Of a DNA stretch of 64,000 nucleotides, positions 44,583 to 53,872 are shown piece after piece. The notes under the pieces were generated by a model. It was not told the origin of the DNA. It worked only from the letters and a program-made list of their open reading frames with translations, and ran no database searches. The translations under genes and the position numbers were made by a program. Origin of the DNA: Hyphomicrobium denitrificans 1NES1 (GTDB lineage Bacteria; Pseudomonadota; Alphaproteobacteria; Rhizobiales; Hyphomicrobiaceae); the NCBI RefSeq assembly GCF_000230975.2, contig NC_021172.1:3162001-3226000 (forward strand), in the 5' to 3' direction. Position 1 is the first letter of the stretch. The number at the start of each line of letters is the position of its first letter.

Positions 44583-45842
44583 ATGCCGTCCGATCGCTAT
44601 TCGATATTTTCAGTACTGCTTGAAGCGCTCCGGGGTCAGTCCGGATGGCGCCCGGCTTGGCGCAAGGCCAGTCCGAAGCCTGCCTACGATGTCATTCTCG
44701 TCGGCGGCGGTGGGCATGGCCTTGCAACGGCTTATTACCTCGCCAAGCGCTACGGCCTCTCGAACGTCGCCGTCATCGAGAAGGGCTGGGTCGGCTCCGG
44801 CAATATCGGCCGCAACACCACGATCGTCCGCTCGAACTACCTGCTTCCCGGCAACGTTCCGTTCTACGAAACGAGCATGAAGCTCTGGGAAGGCCTTGAG
44901 CAGGACATCAATTATAATGCGATGGTTTCGCAGCGCGGCGTTCTCAACCTCTATCATTCGGACGGTCAGCGCGACGCCTATGCTCGCCGCGGCAACGCAA
45001 TGAGAATGCACGGTGTCGATGCGGAGCTGCTCGACACCGAAGCTGTCCGCCGCATGTATCCGTGGCTCAACTTCGACGACGCACGCTTCCCGATCAAAGG
45101 CGGGCTGCTGCAGAAGCGCGGCGGCACTGTACGCCACGATGCGGTCGCCTGGGGCTATGCCCGCGCCGCCGACAGGCTTGGTGTCGACATCATCGAAAAC
45201 ACGGAAGTCACGGGCTTCCGGATTGCCGACGGCCGTATCAGCGGCGTCGAGACGACGCGCGGTTTCATCGCGGCGAAAAAAGTCGGCCTCGCATGCGCCG
45301 GCAATTCTTCGCGCGTTGCGGCAATGGCGGGCCTCAACCTTCCGATTGAAAGTCATGTGCTGCAAGCCTTCGTGTCTGAGGGCATCAAGCCGCTCGTCGA
45401 CGGCGTCGTCACGTTCGGCGCGGGTCACTTCTATATCAGTCAGTCCGACAAGGGCGGGCTTGTCTTCGGTGGCGACCTCGACGGTTACAATTCCTATGCG
45501 CAGCGGGGTAATCTACCAGTCGTCGAGGACGTCATCGAAGGCGGCATGGCGTTGATGCCGCGCATCGGCCGGGTCCGGTTGCTGCGCTCTTGGGGCGGCA
45601 TCATGGATATGAGCATGGACGGCTCGCCGATCATCGATCAAACGCCGATTACCGGGCTCTATCTCAATGCCGGCTGGTGCTACGGCGGCTTCAAGGCAAC
45701 GCCCGCTTCTGGTCTCTGCTTCGCGCATCTCATTGCGAAGAATGAACCGCACGAAGTTGCACGCGGCTACCGCCTCGACCGTTTCCGCACCGGTCACATG
45801 ATCGATGAAAAGGGCATGGGCAACCAACCCAATCTGCACTGA
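44583..45842 (+). CDS. soxB: Sarcosine oxidase beta subunit (SoxB-like)
   Basis: The catalytic flavin subunit of heterotetrameric sarcosine oxidase, or of its relative N-methylglutamate dehydrogenase; 419 residues. It has the FAD dinucleotide motif VILVGGGGHGLATAYYLAK (about 37-55) and NTTIVRSNYL. The segment VRHDAVAWGYARAA places H185 at the histidine that carries covalent FMN in characterised tetrameric enzymes. The C-terminal AGWCYGGFKATPASG completes the amine oxidase fold. It forms an operon with soxD, soxA and soxG. The true substrate (sarcosine or N-methylglutamate) cannot be decided; no mgsABC or gmaS is nearby. Confidence 0.9.
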   Translation: MPSDRYSIFSVLLEALRGQSGWRPAWRKASPKPAYDVILVGGGGHGLATAYYLAKRYGLSNVAVIEKGWVGSGNIGRNTTIVRSNYLLPGNVPFYETSMKLWEGLEQDINYNAMVSQRGVLNLYHSDGQRDAYARRGNAMRMHGVDAELLDTEAVRRMYPWLNFDDARFPIKGGLLQKRGGTVRHDAVAWGYARAADRLGVDIIENTEVTGFRIADGRISGVETTRGFIAAKKVGLACAGNSSRVAAMAGLNLPIESHVLQAFVSEGIKPLVDGVVTFGAGHFYISQSDKGGLVFGGDLDGYNSYAQRGNLPVVEDVIEGGMALMPRIGRVRLLRSWGGIMDMSMDGSPIIDQTPITGLYLNAGWCYGGFKATPASGLCFAHLIAKNEPHEVARGYRLDRFRTGHMIDEKGMGNQPNLH

Positions 45843-45854
45843 AGGCTAGGAATC

Positions 45855-46151
45855 ATGCGCATCAGATGCCCGCATTGCGGCGAACGTGCCCTCGATGAAT
45901 TCACTTATCTCGGCGACGCGAGCGTAACGCGCCCCGACCCCACGTCTCCCGATGCGGCGGGCGAATTCTACGCCTATGCTTACGAGCGTCGGAACATCGC
46001 CGGTCCGACACAGGAGCTTTGGTATCACCAGGCCGGATGCCACTCCTGGCTCGTCGTCACGCGTGATACGCGCACGCACGAAATTTCCGACGTGAAACTT
46101 GCCGAAGACGTCGCGTCGAAGCGCATCAAATCGACTGCAGGTGCAGCATGA
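45855..46151 (+). CDS. soxD: Sarcosine oxidase delta subunit (SoxD-like)
   Basis: A 98-residue zinc-binding small subunit. C5 and C8 (CPHC) with H58 and C62 (WYHQAGCHSW) match the three-cysteine, one-histidine zinc site of the known structure. The remainder (YLGDASVTRPDP, GEFYAYAYERRNIAGPTQELW) is typical. It starts 12 bases after soxB and overlaps soxA by four bases. It stabilises the complex and is not catalytic. Confidence 0.92.
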   Translation: MRIRCPHCGERALDEFTYLGDASVTRPDPTSPDAAGEFYAYAYERRNIAGPTQELWYHQAGCHSWLVVTRDTRTHEISDVKLAEDVASKRIKSTAGAA

Positions 46152-49132
46152 GCGGTGATCAGTCGTTCCGGCTCTCGAAGCGTGGTCTCGTCGACCGTTC
46201 GAAGCCCCTCAGATTTTCTTTCGACGGCATGGCTTATGATGGCTACGCCGGAGATACGCTGGCCTCGGCGCTGCTGGCGAACGGCGTCCATCTCGTCGGC
46301 CGGTCGTTCAAGTACCATCGTCCGCGCGGCATCCTGACGTCCGGTTCGGAAGACCCGAATGCGCTCGTCGAGCTTCGCTCAGGCGCGCGCCGCGAACCCA
46401 ATACGAAAGCGACTACAGTCGAGCTCTATGACGGGCTGGAGGCAACGAGCCAAAACCGTTTTCCGTCGTTGAGGCTCGATGTGATGGCCGTCAACGGCCT
46501 TCTGTCGCCGGTGTTCTCCGCGGGCTTCTACTACAAGACGTTCATGTGGCCCGCGTCGTTCTGGGAAAAACTCTACGAGCCGATGATCCGCCGTGCTGCA
46601 GGCCTGGGCCGCGCCGCGACGGAAGGCGATCCCGACACTTACGATAAAGCCAACGCCTTCTGCGATGTCCTGGTCGTCGGGTCCGGCGCTGCAGGTCTTA
46701 TGGCGGCACTTGCGGCAGCCCGCTCCGGCGCGCGCGTCGTCCTCGCAGATGAAAGCTTCACGCTCGGCGGACGTCTTCTCGCTGAAAACCGCTCCGTCGA
46801 CGGCAAGAGTTCGGCCGACTGGGCGAAGGCCGCCGTTGCCGAGCTTGCGTCGCTGCCCAACGTGCGCCTTCTCCCCCGAACGACGGTGTTCGGCGCCTAC
46901 GACGGCGGCACGTTCGGCGCGGTCGAACGCGTCTCCGATCATATGATCCAACCGGCAGCCGGGCAGCCGCGCCAGCGGCTCTGGCACATCATTGCGAAGC
47001 AGGTCGTCGTTGCGCAAGGTGCAACGGAGCGCCCGATTGTCTTCGGAAACAACGATCGCCCTGGCGTCATGCTTGCGAGCGCGGCGCGCACCTATATCAA
47101 CCGGTATGGCGTTGCCCCGGGCCGCACCGCGGTCGTCTTCTCAAGCAATGACGATGGCGCTTCGACCATCAACGATCTCGCGTCGGCCGGAATCTCGGTC
47201 GCGGCGCTGGTCGATACGCGATCGGCGTTGCCGGAAGCGATCGAAGCGCGCGCCGAAGCGCTTGGCATCCGCGTCTTCGAAGGTGGCGTCGTTTCGGATG
47301 CGCTTGGCCGGACTCGCGCGACCGGCGCGCGCATCATCGATGCCGCGGGCGCTGCTCATACGATTTCCTGCGATCTGATCGTCGTCTCCGGCGGCTTCAG
47401 CCCGAATATGCAGATGACCACGCATCTCGGCGGCCGCTCGCAATGGCGGGACGACATCGTCGGCTTCGTACCTGGCACGATGCCGAAGAACATGTCTGCG
47501 GCCGGCGCAGCGAACGGTTCCTTCTCACTGGCGTCATGCTTGGCCGAAGGCGCACGTGCCGGAAGCTCGGCGGCTTCCTCTGCCGGCTTCGACGCAAAAC
47601 CGATCGCCGTTCCGTCCTCGGACGACGAACCGAGCAGCGTCGCGGCGTTCTGGCATGTCGATCGTGCGAAGCATAAAGCCTTCGTCGATTTCCAGAACGA
47701 CGTCACCGCCGCGGACGTTGCGCTTGCGGAACGCGAGGGCTATCGCTCCGTCGAACATCTCAAGCGCTATACGACCCTCGGCATGGCGACCGACCAGGGC
47801 CGGACGTCGGGCGTCAACGGTCTTGCGATCCTTGCCCACCTGACCGGCAAGTCGATCCCCGAGACCGGCATCACGACGGCGCGGCCGCCTTACACACCCG
47901 TTTCACTCGGCGCGCTTGCCGGTGAACATCGCGGCAAGCATTTCAAACCGTTCCGCCTGACGCCGTCGCACAACTGGGCAAAAGCGCAGGGCGCCGTATT
48001 CGTCGAAGCGGGACTGTGGCTCAGATCCCTCTATTTCCCGAAACCGTTCGAAACGGACCCGATGACGTCGATCATCCGCGAAGTCAACAGCGTCCGGAAT
48101 GGGGTGGGTTTCTGCGATGTGTCGACACTCGGCAAGGTCGAGGTTCACGGCGCAGATGCCGGAAAGTTCCTGGACCGCGCCTACATCAACATGATGAGCA
48201 CGCTGCCTGTCGGCAAGGCGCGCTACGGTGCGATGCTGCGCGAAGACGGCATCATGATGGACGACGGCACGGCGGCGCGGTTCGCGGAAGACCGCTACTT
48301 CGTTACGACGACGACTGTGAACGCCATCAAGGTCGTGCAGCATCTCGAGCTGTGCAAGCAATGGCACTGGCCCGACCTCGATGTGCAGATCGTGCCTTCT
48401 ACGGATCAGTGGGCTCAGTACTCGGTTGCGGGCCCTCGCGCACGCGAGCTGATATCGCGGATCGTCGACAAGCCGTTCGATGTTTCGAACGAAGCCTTCC
48501 CGTACATGGGTGTCGCCGAATTGACGGCGCTCGGCGGTCTCAAGGCGCGGCTTTACCGGCTGTCGTTCTCGGGCGAGCTTGCCTATGAGATCGCGGTGCC
48601 GGCACGGCATGGCGAGCTGCTTGCGCGCACGCTGATGGAAAAGGGCGCCGACCTCGGCGTGACGCCGTACGGAACGGAAGCCCTCGGTGTCATGCGCATC
48701 GAGAAAGGGCACGTCGGCGGACCGGAAATCAACGGTACGACGACAGCCGCCGACGTCGGGCTCGGCAAAATGGCGTCGAAGAAGAAAGACTATATCGGCC
48801 GCGTGCTGTCGGAGCGCCCCGGGCTTGCCGATCCGAACCGCCCGCGTCTCGTCGGGTTCAGGCCTGTGGACAGAGCCGCGAGGTTGAGATCGGGCGCCCA
48901 CTTCGTCAGCCGCAACGCGGAACCAACGGCGGCCAACGATCAAGGTCACATGACATCGGTTGCCTACTCGCCGTCGAACGGGCATTGGGTCGGACTCGGC
49001 TTCCTAGCGAATGCCGAATCCCGCATGGGCGAAATCGTCCGCGCGTACGATCCGGTACGCGGTGGAGATACGCTGGTCGAAGTCGTTTCACCCATATTTG
49101 TCGATAGTGAAGGAGCGAGACTCCGTGTCTGA
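46148..49132 (+). CDS. soxA: Sarcosine oxidase alpha subunit (SoxA-like)
   Basis: A 994-residue subunit. The N-terminal part has a ferredoxin-like fold (FSFDGMAYDGYAGDTLASALLANG...FKYHRPRGILTSG). An NAD-binding Rossmann domain starts at about VLVVGSGAAGLMAALAAARSG, and the C-terminal 380 residues form a GcvT-like folate-binding domain (GFCDVSTLGKVEVHGADAGKFLDRAY ... GTEALGVMRIEKGHVGGPEI). In the known enzyme this domain receives the methylene group on tetrahydrofolate. Length equals that of characterised alpha subunits. It overlaps soxD and soxG. Confidence 0.93.
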   Translation: MSGDQSFRLSKRGLVDRSKPLRFSFDGMAYDGYAGDTLASALLANGVHLVGRSFKYHRPRGILTSGSEDPNALVELRSGARREPNTKATTVELYDGLEATSQNRFPSLRLDVMAVNGLLSPVFSAGFYYKTFMWPASFWEKLYEPMIRRAAGLGRAATEGDPDTYDKANAFCDVLVVGSGAAGLMAALAAARSGARVVLADESFTLGGRLLAENRSVDGKSSADWAKAAVAELASLPNVRLLPRTTVFGAYDGGTFGAVERVSDHMIQPAAGQPRQRLWHIIAKQVVVAQGATERPIVFGNNDRPGVMLASAARTYINRYGVAPGRTAVVFSSNDDGASTINDLASAGISVAALVDTRSALPEAIEARAEALGIRVFEGGVVSDALGRTRATGARIIDAAGAAHTISCDLIVVSGGFSPNMQMTTHLGGRSQWRDDIVGFVPGTMPKNMSAAGAANGSFSLASCLAEGARAGSSAASSAGFDAKPIAVPSSDDEPSSVAAFWHVDRAKHKAFVDFQNDVTAADVALAEREGYRSVEHLKRYTTLGMATDQGRTSGVNGLAILAHLTGKSIPETGITTARPPYTPVSLGALAGEHRGKHFKPFRLTPSHNWAKAQGAVFVEAGLWLRSLYFPKPFETDPMTSIIREVNSVRNGVGFCDVSTLGKVEVHGADAGKFLDRAYINMMSTLPVGKARYGAMLREDGIMMDDGTAARFAEDRYFVTTTTVNAIKVVQHLELCKQWHWPDLDVQIVPSTDQWAQYSVAGPRARELISRIVDKPFDVSNEAFPYMGVAELTALGGLKARLYRLSFSGELAYEIAVPARHGELLARTLMEKGADLGVTPYGTEALGVMRIEKGHVGGPEINGTTTAADVGLGKMASKKKDYIGRVLSERPGLADPNRPRLVGFRPVDRAARLRSGAHFVSRNAEPTAANDQGHMTSVAYSPSNGHWVGLGFLANAESRMGEIVRAYDPVRGGDTLVEVVSPIFVDSEGARLRV

Positions 49133-49682
49133 TCCTCAAAACGAAGCGGCTTTGAAGCGCAACGGCCTGACGATTTCGAAGCGGGAAGACGTCGCCGTCA
49201 CGCACGTCGCGCTTAGGCGCGGCATGCAGGCTGAACTTGAGAAGCGGGCGAGCGCCGCACTTGGCGTATCTCTGCCTGCCACCGCGCGTGTGGCCGAAGC
49301 ATCAGGCAAGCTTGTCGTCTGGGCCGGCCCCGAGCAGTGGTTGATCATCGAACCCCGCTCAACGGGCAAAGACCCGAGCGTAGATCTTGCGGAGGCACTC
49401 AAAGGCGCCGCGTCCATCATCGACGTCAGCGACAGCCGCGTCATCTTCCGTGTCGAAGGACAAAAAGCGACAGAGGTGCTTGCGCCGAGCATGGCGATCG
49501 ATTTTCACGATCAGGTCTTCAAGCGGGGAGACGTCGCCATAACGCATGCGTCCCACCTCGGAGTGATGGTCTGGCGACTTCCCGACGGCAGCGGATATGA
49601 GTTTGCTTGTGCCCGGACTTATGCCGTCGCGTTCTCAGAGTGGCTTGCCGATGCCTGTGGAAAGTTAACGAGGCCAGCCTGA
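49125..49682 (+). CDS. soxG: Sarcosine oxidase gamma subunit (SoxG-like)
   Basis: A 185-residue non-catalytic subunit with a GcvT-like half-domain (AASIIDVSDSRVIFRVEGQKATEVLAPSMAIDFHDQVFKRGDVAITHASHLGVMVWRLPDG). The GTG at 49125 was chosen because AGGAG precedes it by nine bases and the gene then overlaps the soxA stop by eight; a longer frame from 49011 would run deep inside soxA. It ends the soxBDAG operon before a hairpin. Confidence 0.9.
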   Translation: MSDPQNEAALKRNGLTISKREDVAVTHVALRRGMQAELEKRASAALGVSLPATARVAEASGKLVVWAGPEQWLIIEPRSTGKDPSVDLAEALKGAASIIDVSDSRVIFRVEGQKATEVLAPSMAIDFHDQVFKRGDVAITHASHLGVMVWRLPDGSGYEFACARTYAVAFSEWLADACGKLTRPA

Positions 49683-49707
49683 TTTGACCGATTCCAACAT
49701 GCCGGAA

Positions 49708-49739
49708 CCAGCCGCGACAACGGCTGGGTAGAATATTTT
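49708..49739 (+). terminator. Probable terminator after soxG
   Basis: Seven-base-pair perfect stem (CCAGCCG and CGGCTGG, six-base loop) starting 25 bases after the soxG stop codon and followed by GTAGAATATTTTT. The T-run is a few bases from the stem, which weakens the call. Confidence 0.5.
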
Positions 49740-49811
49740 TCCGAGACGTGCCAATTTGCGCCCGCCCGTTGGACCAGCCCCGCTGGTTCGATGCGGTGTG
49801 GAAGGGCATTC

Positions 49812-50465
49812 ATGTCGGATAAGACACGTAAAACTCAGGTGGCTATCGTCGAGCCCGAGCCCCTCGCAACGGGCTCCAATGCGCCGGGCGCCGCGGAACA
49901 TACACTTGAGCAGGCTATCGGCCATCAGGTTCGCCATCATCGCAAGCAGGCCGGATTAACCGTCGCGGAACTCGCTGTTGCGGCGCAAATCTCTCCGGGC
50001 ATGCTGTCCAAGATCGAGAATGGCCAGATTTCGCCGTCGCTTAGCACGTTGCAGATGCTTGCGGCGGCCTTGAACGTGCCGCTGACGGTACTTTTCTCGT
50101 CCTTCGAGCAGCGCCGCGATTGTTCTTATGTCAGGTCGGGCGAAGGCGTCGTAATCCGTCGCCGCGGCACCAAAGTCGGCCATCAATATCAGTTGCTTGG
50201 GCACTCGCTCGACGGCGATGTCGTGGTCGAGCCGTATCTCATTACGTTGTCCGACGACGCGGTCGCTTACACGGGTTTTCAGCATGAAGGTGTCGAGTTC
50301 ATTTTCATGCTTACGGGCGAAGTCGAATATGCCCACGCCGACCGCAGCTACCACCTGAGAGCCGGCGACGCCATCCTGTTCGACAGTGCGGCGCCACATG
50401 GTCCGGCACGTCTCATCGAAACACCGATGACATACCTTTCGGTCATCATCTATCCGCGCCAATAG
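49812..50465 (+). CDS. XRE-family regulator with cupin domain
   Basis: A 217-residue transcription factor. A helix-turn-helix of the Cro/CI type spans about 40-100 (VRHHRKQAGLTVAELAVAAQISPGMLSKIENGQISPSLSTLQMLAAAL), followed by a cupin ligand or metal domain (about 140-215; FQHEGVEFIFMLTGEVEYAHADRSYHLRAGDAILFDSAAPHGPARL). Regulators of this kind often answer to small amines or carboxylates. Located just after soxG on the same strand, it may regulate the same pathway as the LysR protein. The start at 49812 (MSDKTRKT) is preferred to a frame seven residues longer. Confidence 0.88.
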   Translation: MSDKTRKTQVAIVEPEPLATGSNAPGAAEHTLEQAIGHQVRHHRKQAGLTVAELAVAAQISPGMLSKIENGQISPSLSTLQMLAAALNVPLTVLFSSFEQRRDCSYVRSGEGVVIRRRGTKVGHQYQLLGHSLDGDVVVEPYLITLSDDAVAYTGFQHEGVEFIFMLTGEVEYAHADRSYHLRAGDAILFDSAAPHGPARLIETPMTYLSVIIYPRQ

Positions 50466-50846
50466 GCTGTCGCCCCGGAGCGGTGTTTTCTTGGTGAGAA
50501 AATCTTTTTTCTTTTTAAGTTGATAATACTTTACACGCGGAGCCGATGTTGCCTTGCGGCAAGCTCGACGCCATCGCAACGTTGCCGGTCGACAGCCCGA
50601 TAGGCACCGTGCCGACGGAACGCGATCGACAGCTGGCGAAGAAGCCGTTTATCCGGAACGAGGTCGCAAAGCACGCCGCCCTCGCGCGTATGTCGGATAC
50701 CCGAATTGGCGGATGGATCTTAAATCGCCCCTATTTTTCTTCGAACCACCATCGGGCCATTGACCTGTCACAAAAGGCATGCCCACTACATTGACAGGTG
50801 GCGCGTGCGCGCAGCCGCATAGTTCTTCATTTTGCGTTGCAGCGAC
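50466..50846. other. Interval between XRE and sulfatase genes
   Basis: These 381 bases carry a probable terminator at the left (listed) and the promoter of the downstream gene. An 82-codon plus-strand frame (50546-50794) exists but has no recognisable family, no clear ribosome site and low-complexity composition, so it was not called as a gene. Confidence 0.5.
50485..50515 (+). terminator. AT-rich hairpin with T-run after the XRE gene
   Basis: A six-base stem (TTTTCT and AGAAAA with a five-base loop) is followed by a long T-rich stretch (CTTTTTTCTTTTT), 20 bases after the XRE stop codon. The stem is weak but the T-run is strong. Confidence 0.45.
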
Positions 50847-52583
50847 ATGGCAACCGAGCAACTCGCGAGCTACGACGCCTCATCCGGGAGACGCTCGCGC
50901 GCGGGGCTCAGCGGACGCACCTTATCCTCCTCGGCTACGTGGGCTCTCACGGCGATCATCGCTCTTGGTCTCATTTATTACCATTGGCGCTACGAAGGCT
51001 GGCTCGAAACGATCATTTTCGCAGAGGCGGTTACCGCGTCGCTTTTCAGCGCATTGCTGTTTCTGTCCCGGCGCGCCCTTTTCTCAATCGTGCTTATCGC
51101 CCTGCTCGTCGCGACGATCGTCATCGCGGCAGACGTCAAACAGCACTACATTGAAATGGTGCTTCACGCCTATGACGTCGTCTTCTACCTGACATCGTGG
51201 TCGACGATTGTTTTCCTGTGGGTCGACCATAAGCTGATGCTTCTGGCGCTGGCCGGCATGGTGGCGCTGGCGGCAGGCTCCGGGCTTTTTCTTTGGCAGA
51301 TCGACGGTACGCGGATACCGCGCTCGATCAGCAGCGTGCTCTTCGTTTTGTGCGTCGCCGTTGCGGCGTGGGCGAGCTACGCCAAAGGCGAGCGGCGGAA
51401 CACGTTGTTTTTCTGGGACAACCAATATCTTGCGTCGTTCTATTCCTCATGGTCCGAGACCATCGAAACGCTGTGGCGCGGTCAGCTTCTGGATGCGCTG
51501 AAGGCTCAGCCGCTACCGCCGTTCGCGGTGCCGGCGACGTGCGATCCTTCCGAAAGACCACCACACATCATCCTGATCCACCAGGAGAGCGCGGTGCCGC
51601 CATCGTATTTCCCGCAGATCGACTACGACCCGGCGCTCGACCCGTTCTTCAAATCCTTTGATGGCCGCTTGCACAAGTTGCGCGTCGAGACGTACGGCGG
51701 CGCGTCGTGGCTCACGGAATTCTCGGTGCTGACCGGTGTCTCGACCTATTCATTCGGCGGCATGCGGACGTTCGTGCAATCGCTGATGGAAGGGAAAATT
51801 CACGACGCGGTGCCGCAGGTGCTGGCGCGCTGCGGTTACAAAAACAGCCTTTTCTATCCGGTGCCCAAGGATTTCGTGGCCAGCGGCCGGTTCTATTCGA
51901 CGATCGGCATTCCGGACATCTTCGACTACCGCGCCCAGGGCGCGAAGCGCTTCAACGAGCGCGACCGCTTCTATTATCAGCACGTTCTCGACAATATCGA
52001 ACGCAACCTTTCCCAGTCGAACAGCCCGTTGTTCATGTTCGTCGTTACGTCCGCCACGCACCTGCCCTATACTTATAAGTACGCACCGGACGTGGATGTG
52101 CCCGGCGGCGGAGCCGGAACCGATCCGGAAATGAGCGAATACCTGCGCCGCCTTGCGATGGCGCATATGGACTATGACGAATTCCGATCCTTGCTGGCGA
52201 AACGCTTCCCGAAAGAGCGCTTCCTTATTGTCCAGTATGGCGACCACCAGCCGATCGCGACACGCACGCTGCTCGGTTTCGACAAAGGCTCTGCGGCGGA
52301 GGATGTTCAGCTCACACCGGAGAGCCCGGGGCTCCTGACCTACTATTCGATCGATGGCGTCAACTACGAACCGCCGCCTCTGCCGGACGAGGATATTGTC
52401 GAGGTGCCATACCTCGGCACTATTCTGCTCAATGAGGCCAAATTGCCTCTGCCTCCGTCCTACCAGGCGCGCCTCGATCTCATGAGCCTCTGTGGTGGGC
52501 GCTACTACACCTGCACGAAGTCAAAAAAAATCTTGTCCTTCCACCGCCGGCTGATGGATTCGGGCTTAATTGACGGGCCATGA
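50847..52583 (+). CDS. Membrane sulfatase-family (LTA synthase/phosphoglycerol transferase-like) protein
   Basis: A 578-residue inner-membrane protein. About six N-terminal helices are visible (for example TWALTAIIALGLIYYHW, ALFSIVLIALLVATIVIA, KLMLLALAGMVALAAGSGLFLW), then an alkaline-phosphatase-superfamily catalytic domain. Candidate metal ligands are the Glu in LIHQESAVPP and QYGDHQPIA near the C-terminal side; the nucleophile Ser lies in YGGASWLTEFSVLTG. Family members transfer phosphoglycerol or phosphoethanolamine to glycans or lipids. The substrate here is unknown; a role in cell-envelope glycan modification fits the fold. The start at 50847 (MATEQLAS) is chosen over one five residues earlier. 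Confidence 0.8.
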   Translation: MATEQLASYDASSGRRSRAGLSGRTLSSSATWALTAIIALGLIYYHWRYEGWLETIIFAEAVTASLFSALLFLSRRALFSIVLIALLVATIVIAADVKQHYIEMVLHAYDVVFYLTSWSTIVFLWVDHKLMLLALAGMVALAAGSGLFLWQIDGTRIPRSISSVLFVLCVAVAAWASYAKGERRNTLFFWDNQYLASFYSSWSETIETLWRGQLLDALKAQPLPPFAVPATCDPSERPPHIILIHQESAVPPSYFPQIDYDPALDPFFKSFDGRLHKLRVETYGGASWLTEFSVLTGVSTYSFGGMRTFVQSLMEGKIHDAVPQVLARCGYKNSLFYPVPKDFVASGRFYSTIGIPDIFDYRAQGAKRFNERDRFYYQHVLDNIERNLSQSNSPLFMFVVTSATHLPYTYKYAPDVDVPGGGAGTDPEMSEYLRRLAMAHMDYDEFRSLLAKRFPKERFLIVQYGDHQPIATRTLLGFDKGSAAEDVQLTPESPGLLTYYSIDGVNYEPPPLPDEDIVEVPYLGTILLNEAKLPLPPSYQARLDLMSLCGGRYYTCTKSKKILSFHRRLMDSGLIDGP

Positions 52584-52699
52584 CCCGCCGTTGACCATGA
52601 TTGCCGCCATTGCCGGGATTTCGGCACTGTGGCACGTTTGCGTCTATAATCCGATGCAGCACCTTTCGAACCAGGCGGCACAGCAAAGCCGAACGTTGA

Positions 52700-53872
52700 A
52701 TGTTGACCAGATCCACTCGCGCCGCTTGCGGCATCCGCGTCGTAGCAAGCTCCCTCCCGACGCGTGAGGCGGTCGCCGCTGCGCGCTCGGAACTCGCCGG
52801 CGAAATCCTGCAGCACGTCATCGTCTTTTTTTCGAACGAACACGATCCTCAAGTCCTGCTCGACGCCCTGAAACGCGACTTCTCCGATACGCTCGTTTCA
52901 GGGTGCAGTACGTCGGGCGAGATCGGCCCCCTCGGCATGATGAAGGGCGGCATCGTTTTTATCGCTTTCCCGGAAGCGGGCTTCCGCCTGATGAGCGCGG
53001 TTATTCCTGAGATCGACAAAGGCGGAGTCGAGCGCGCATCCGAGATCGCACGACGCCTGCGTATCCAAATGATCGGCTCGGCAAGCCGGTCTGCAAAAGA
53101 GCATATCTTTGCGCTGGTGCTGGTCGACGGATTGTCGAACGCCGAAGAAGCGTTGATCGCGGCTCTCAGTCTGTCGCTCGACGGCATCGAGCTTGTCGGC
53201 GGCTCGGCGGGGGACGGGCTCGTATTCCAAGACACGGTGCTTATTTATCGCGACAATCTTGTCCGCCGCGGAGCTATTCTTTTCGTCATCGAGACGGAGC
53301 TGCCGATCCGCATCTTTAAAACGCAAAATTTTGAACCGACACCCGTCAAGCTCGTCGTCACGGCGGCCGACACGGCTAACCGGATCGTCTACGAGCTCAA
53401 TGCAGAACCGGCTGCGGCCGAATATGCGGCGGCGATCGGTTTGAGCCTCGAAGAGCTCGGGCCCTACAGCTTTGCGTCTTATCCGCTGGTCGTGAAGATC
53501 GGTGGCAACTACTACTGCCGCTGTATCCGTACGGTGAATCCGGATGGGTCTCTGTCGTTCTTTTGTGCCATCGACGAAGGTCTGGTTTTCACGGTCGCAC
53601 GCCCCCGTGATATGCTGCGCACGACGTTAGAAACGCTTGAAGATGTCGATGCCGCGCTCGGTGGCACCGATTTTGTGCTGGGCTTCGATTGCATTTTGCG
53701 CCGCCTCGATGCGGAAAGTCGGCAAGTGCGTCACAAAGTTGAGGAAATATACCAGCGTTTCGGTGTGGCCGGATTCCATACTTACGGTGAGCAATTCAAC
53801 GCCATGCATCTCAATCAAACACTCACCGGAATTGCATTCGCCACGTCGATCGACAAGCCGCGGGAACCATGA
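52700..53872 (+). CDS. FIST-domain sensor protein, NosP-like
   Basis: A 390-residue cytoplasmic protein with FIST-N (about 35-225; for example VSGCSTSGEIGPLGMMKGGIVFIAF and GGSAGDGLVFQDTVLIY) and FIST-C (about 235-370; GFDCILRRLDAE...YQRFGVAGFHTYGEQF). FIST proteins of the NosP type bind haem and nitric oxide and control an adjacent histidine kinase; here the stop overlaps the kinase start by four bases, which supports a sensor-kinase pair. Haem binding itself cannot be seen. The N-terminal 15 residues look variable, and a later start is possible. Confidence 0.85.
   Translation: MLTRSTRAACGIRVVASSLPTREAVAAARSELAGEILQHVIVFFSNEHDPQVLLDALKRDFSDTLVSGCSTSGEIGPLGMMKGGIVFIAFPEAGFRLMSAVIPEIDKGGVERASEIARRLRIQMIGSASRSAKEHIFALVLVDGLSNAEEALIAALSLSLDGIELVGGSAGDGLVFQDTVLIYRDNLVRRGAILFVIETELPIRIFKTQNFEPTPVKLVVTAADTANRIVYELNAEPAAAEYAAAIGLSLEELGPYSFASYPLVVKIGGNYYCRCIRTVNPDGSLSFFCAIDEGLVFTVARPRDMLRTTLETLEDVDAALGGTDFVLGFDCILRRLDAESRQVRHKVEEIYQRFGVAGFHTYGEQFNAMHLNQTLTGIAFATSIDKPREP

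Noticed and set aside
44583..49682. Assignment as N-methylglutamate dehydrogenase (mgdABCD)
   Set aside because: The two enzyme types share the same subunit plan and no mgsABC or gmaS gene is adjacent, so the sarcosine oxidase name was kept as a family label only.
50546..50794. 82-codon plus-strand frame before the sulfatase gene
   Set aside because: No recognisable similarity, no clear ribosome site, overlapping alternative frames of similar length; better explained as intergenic.
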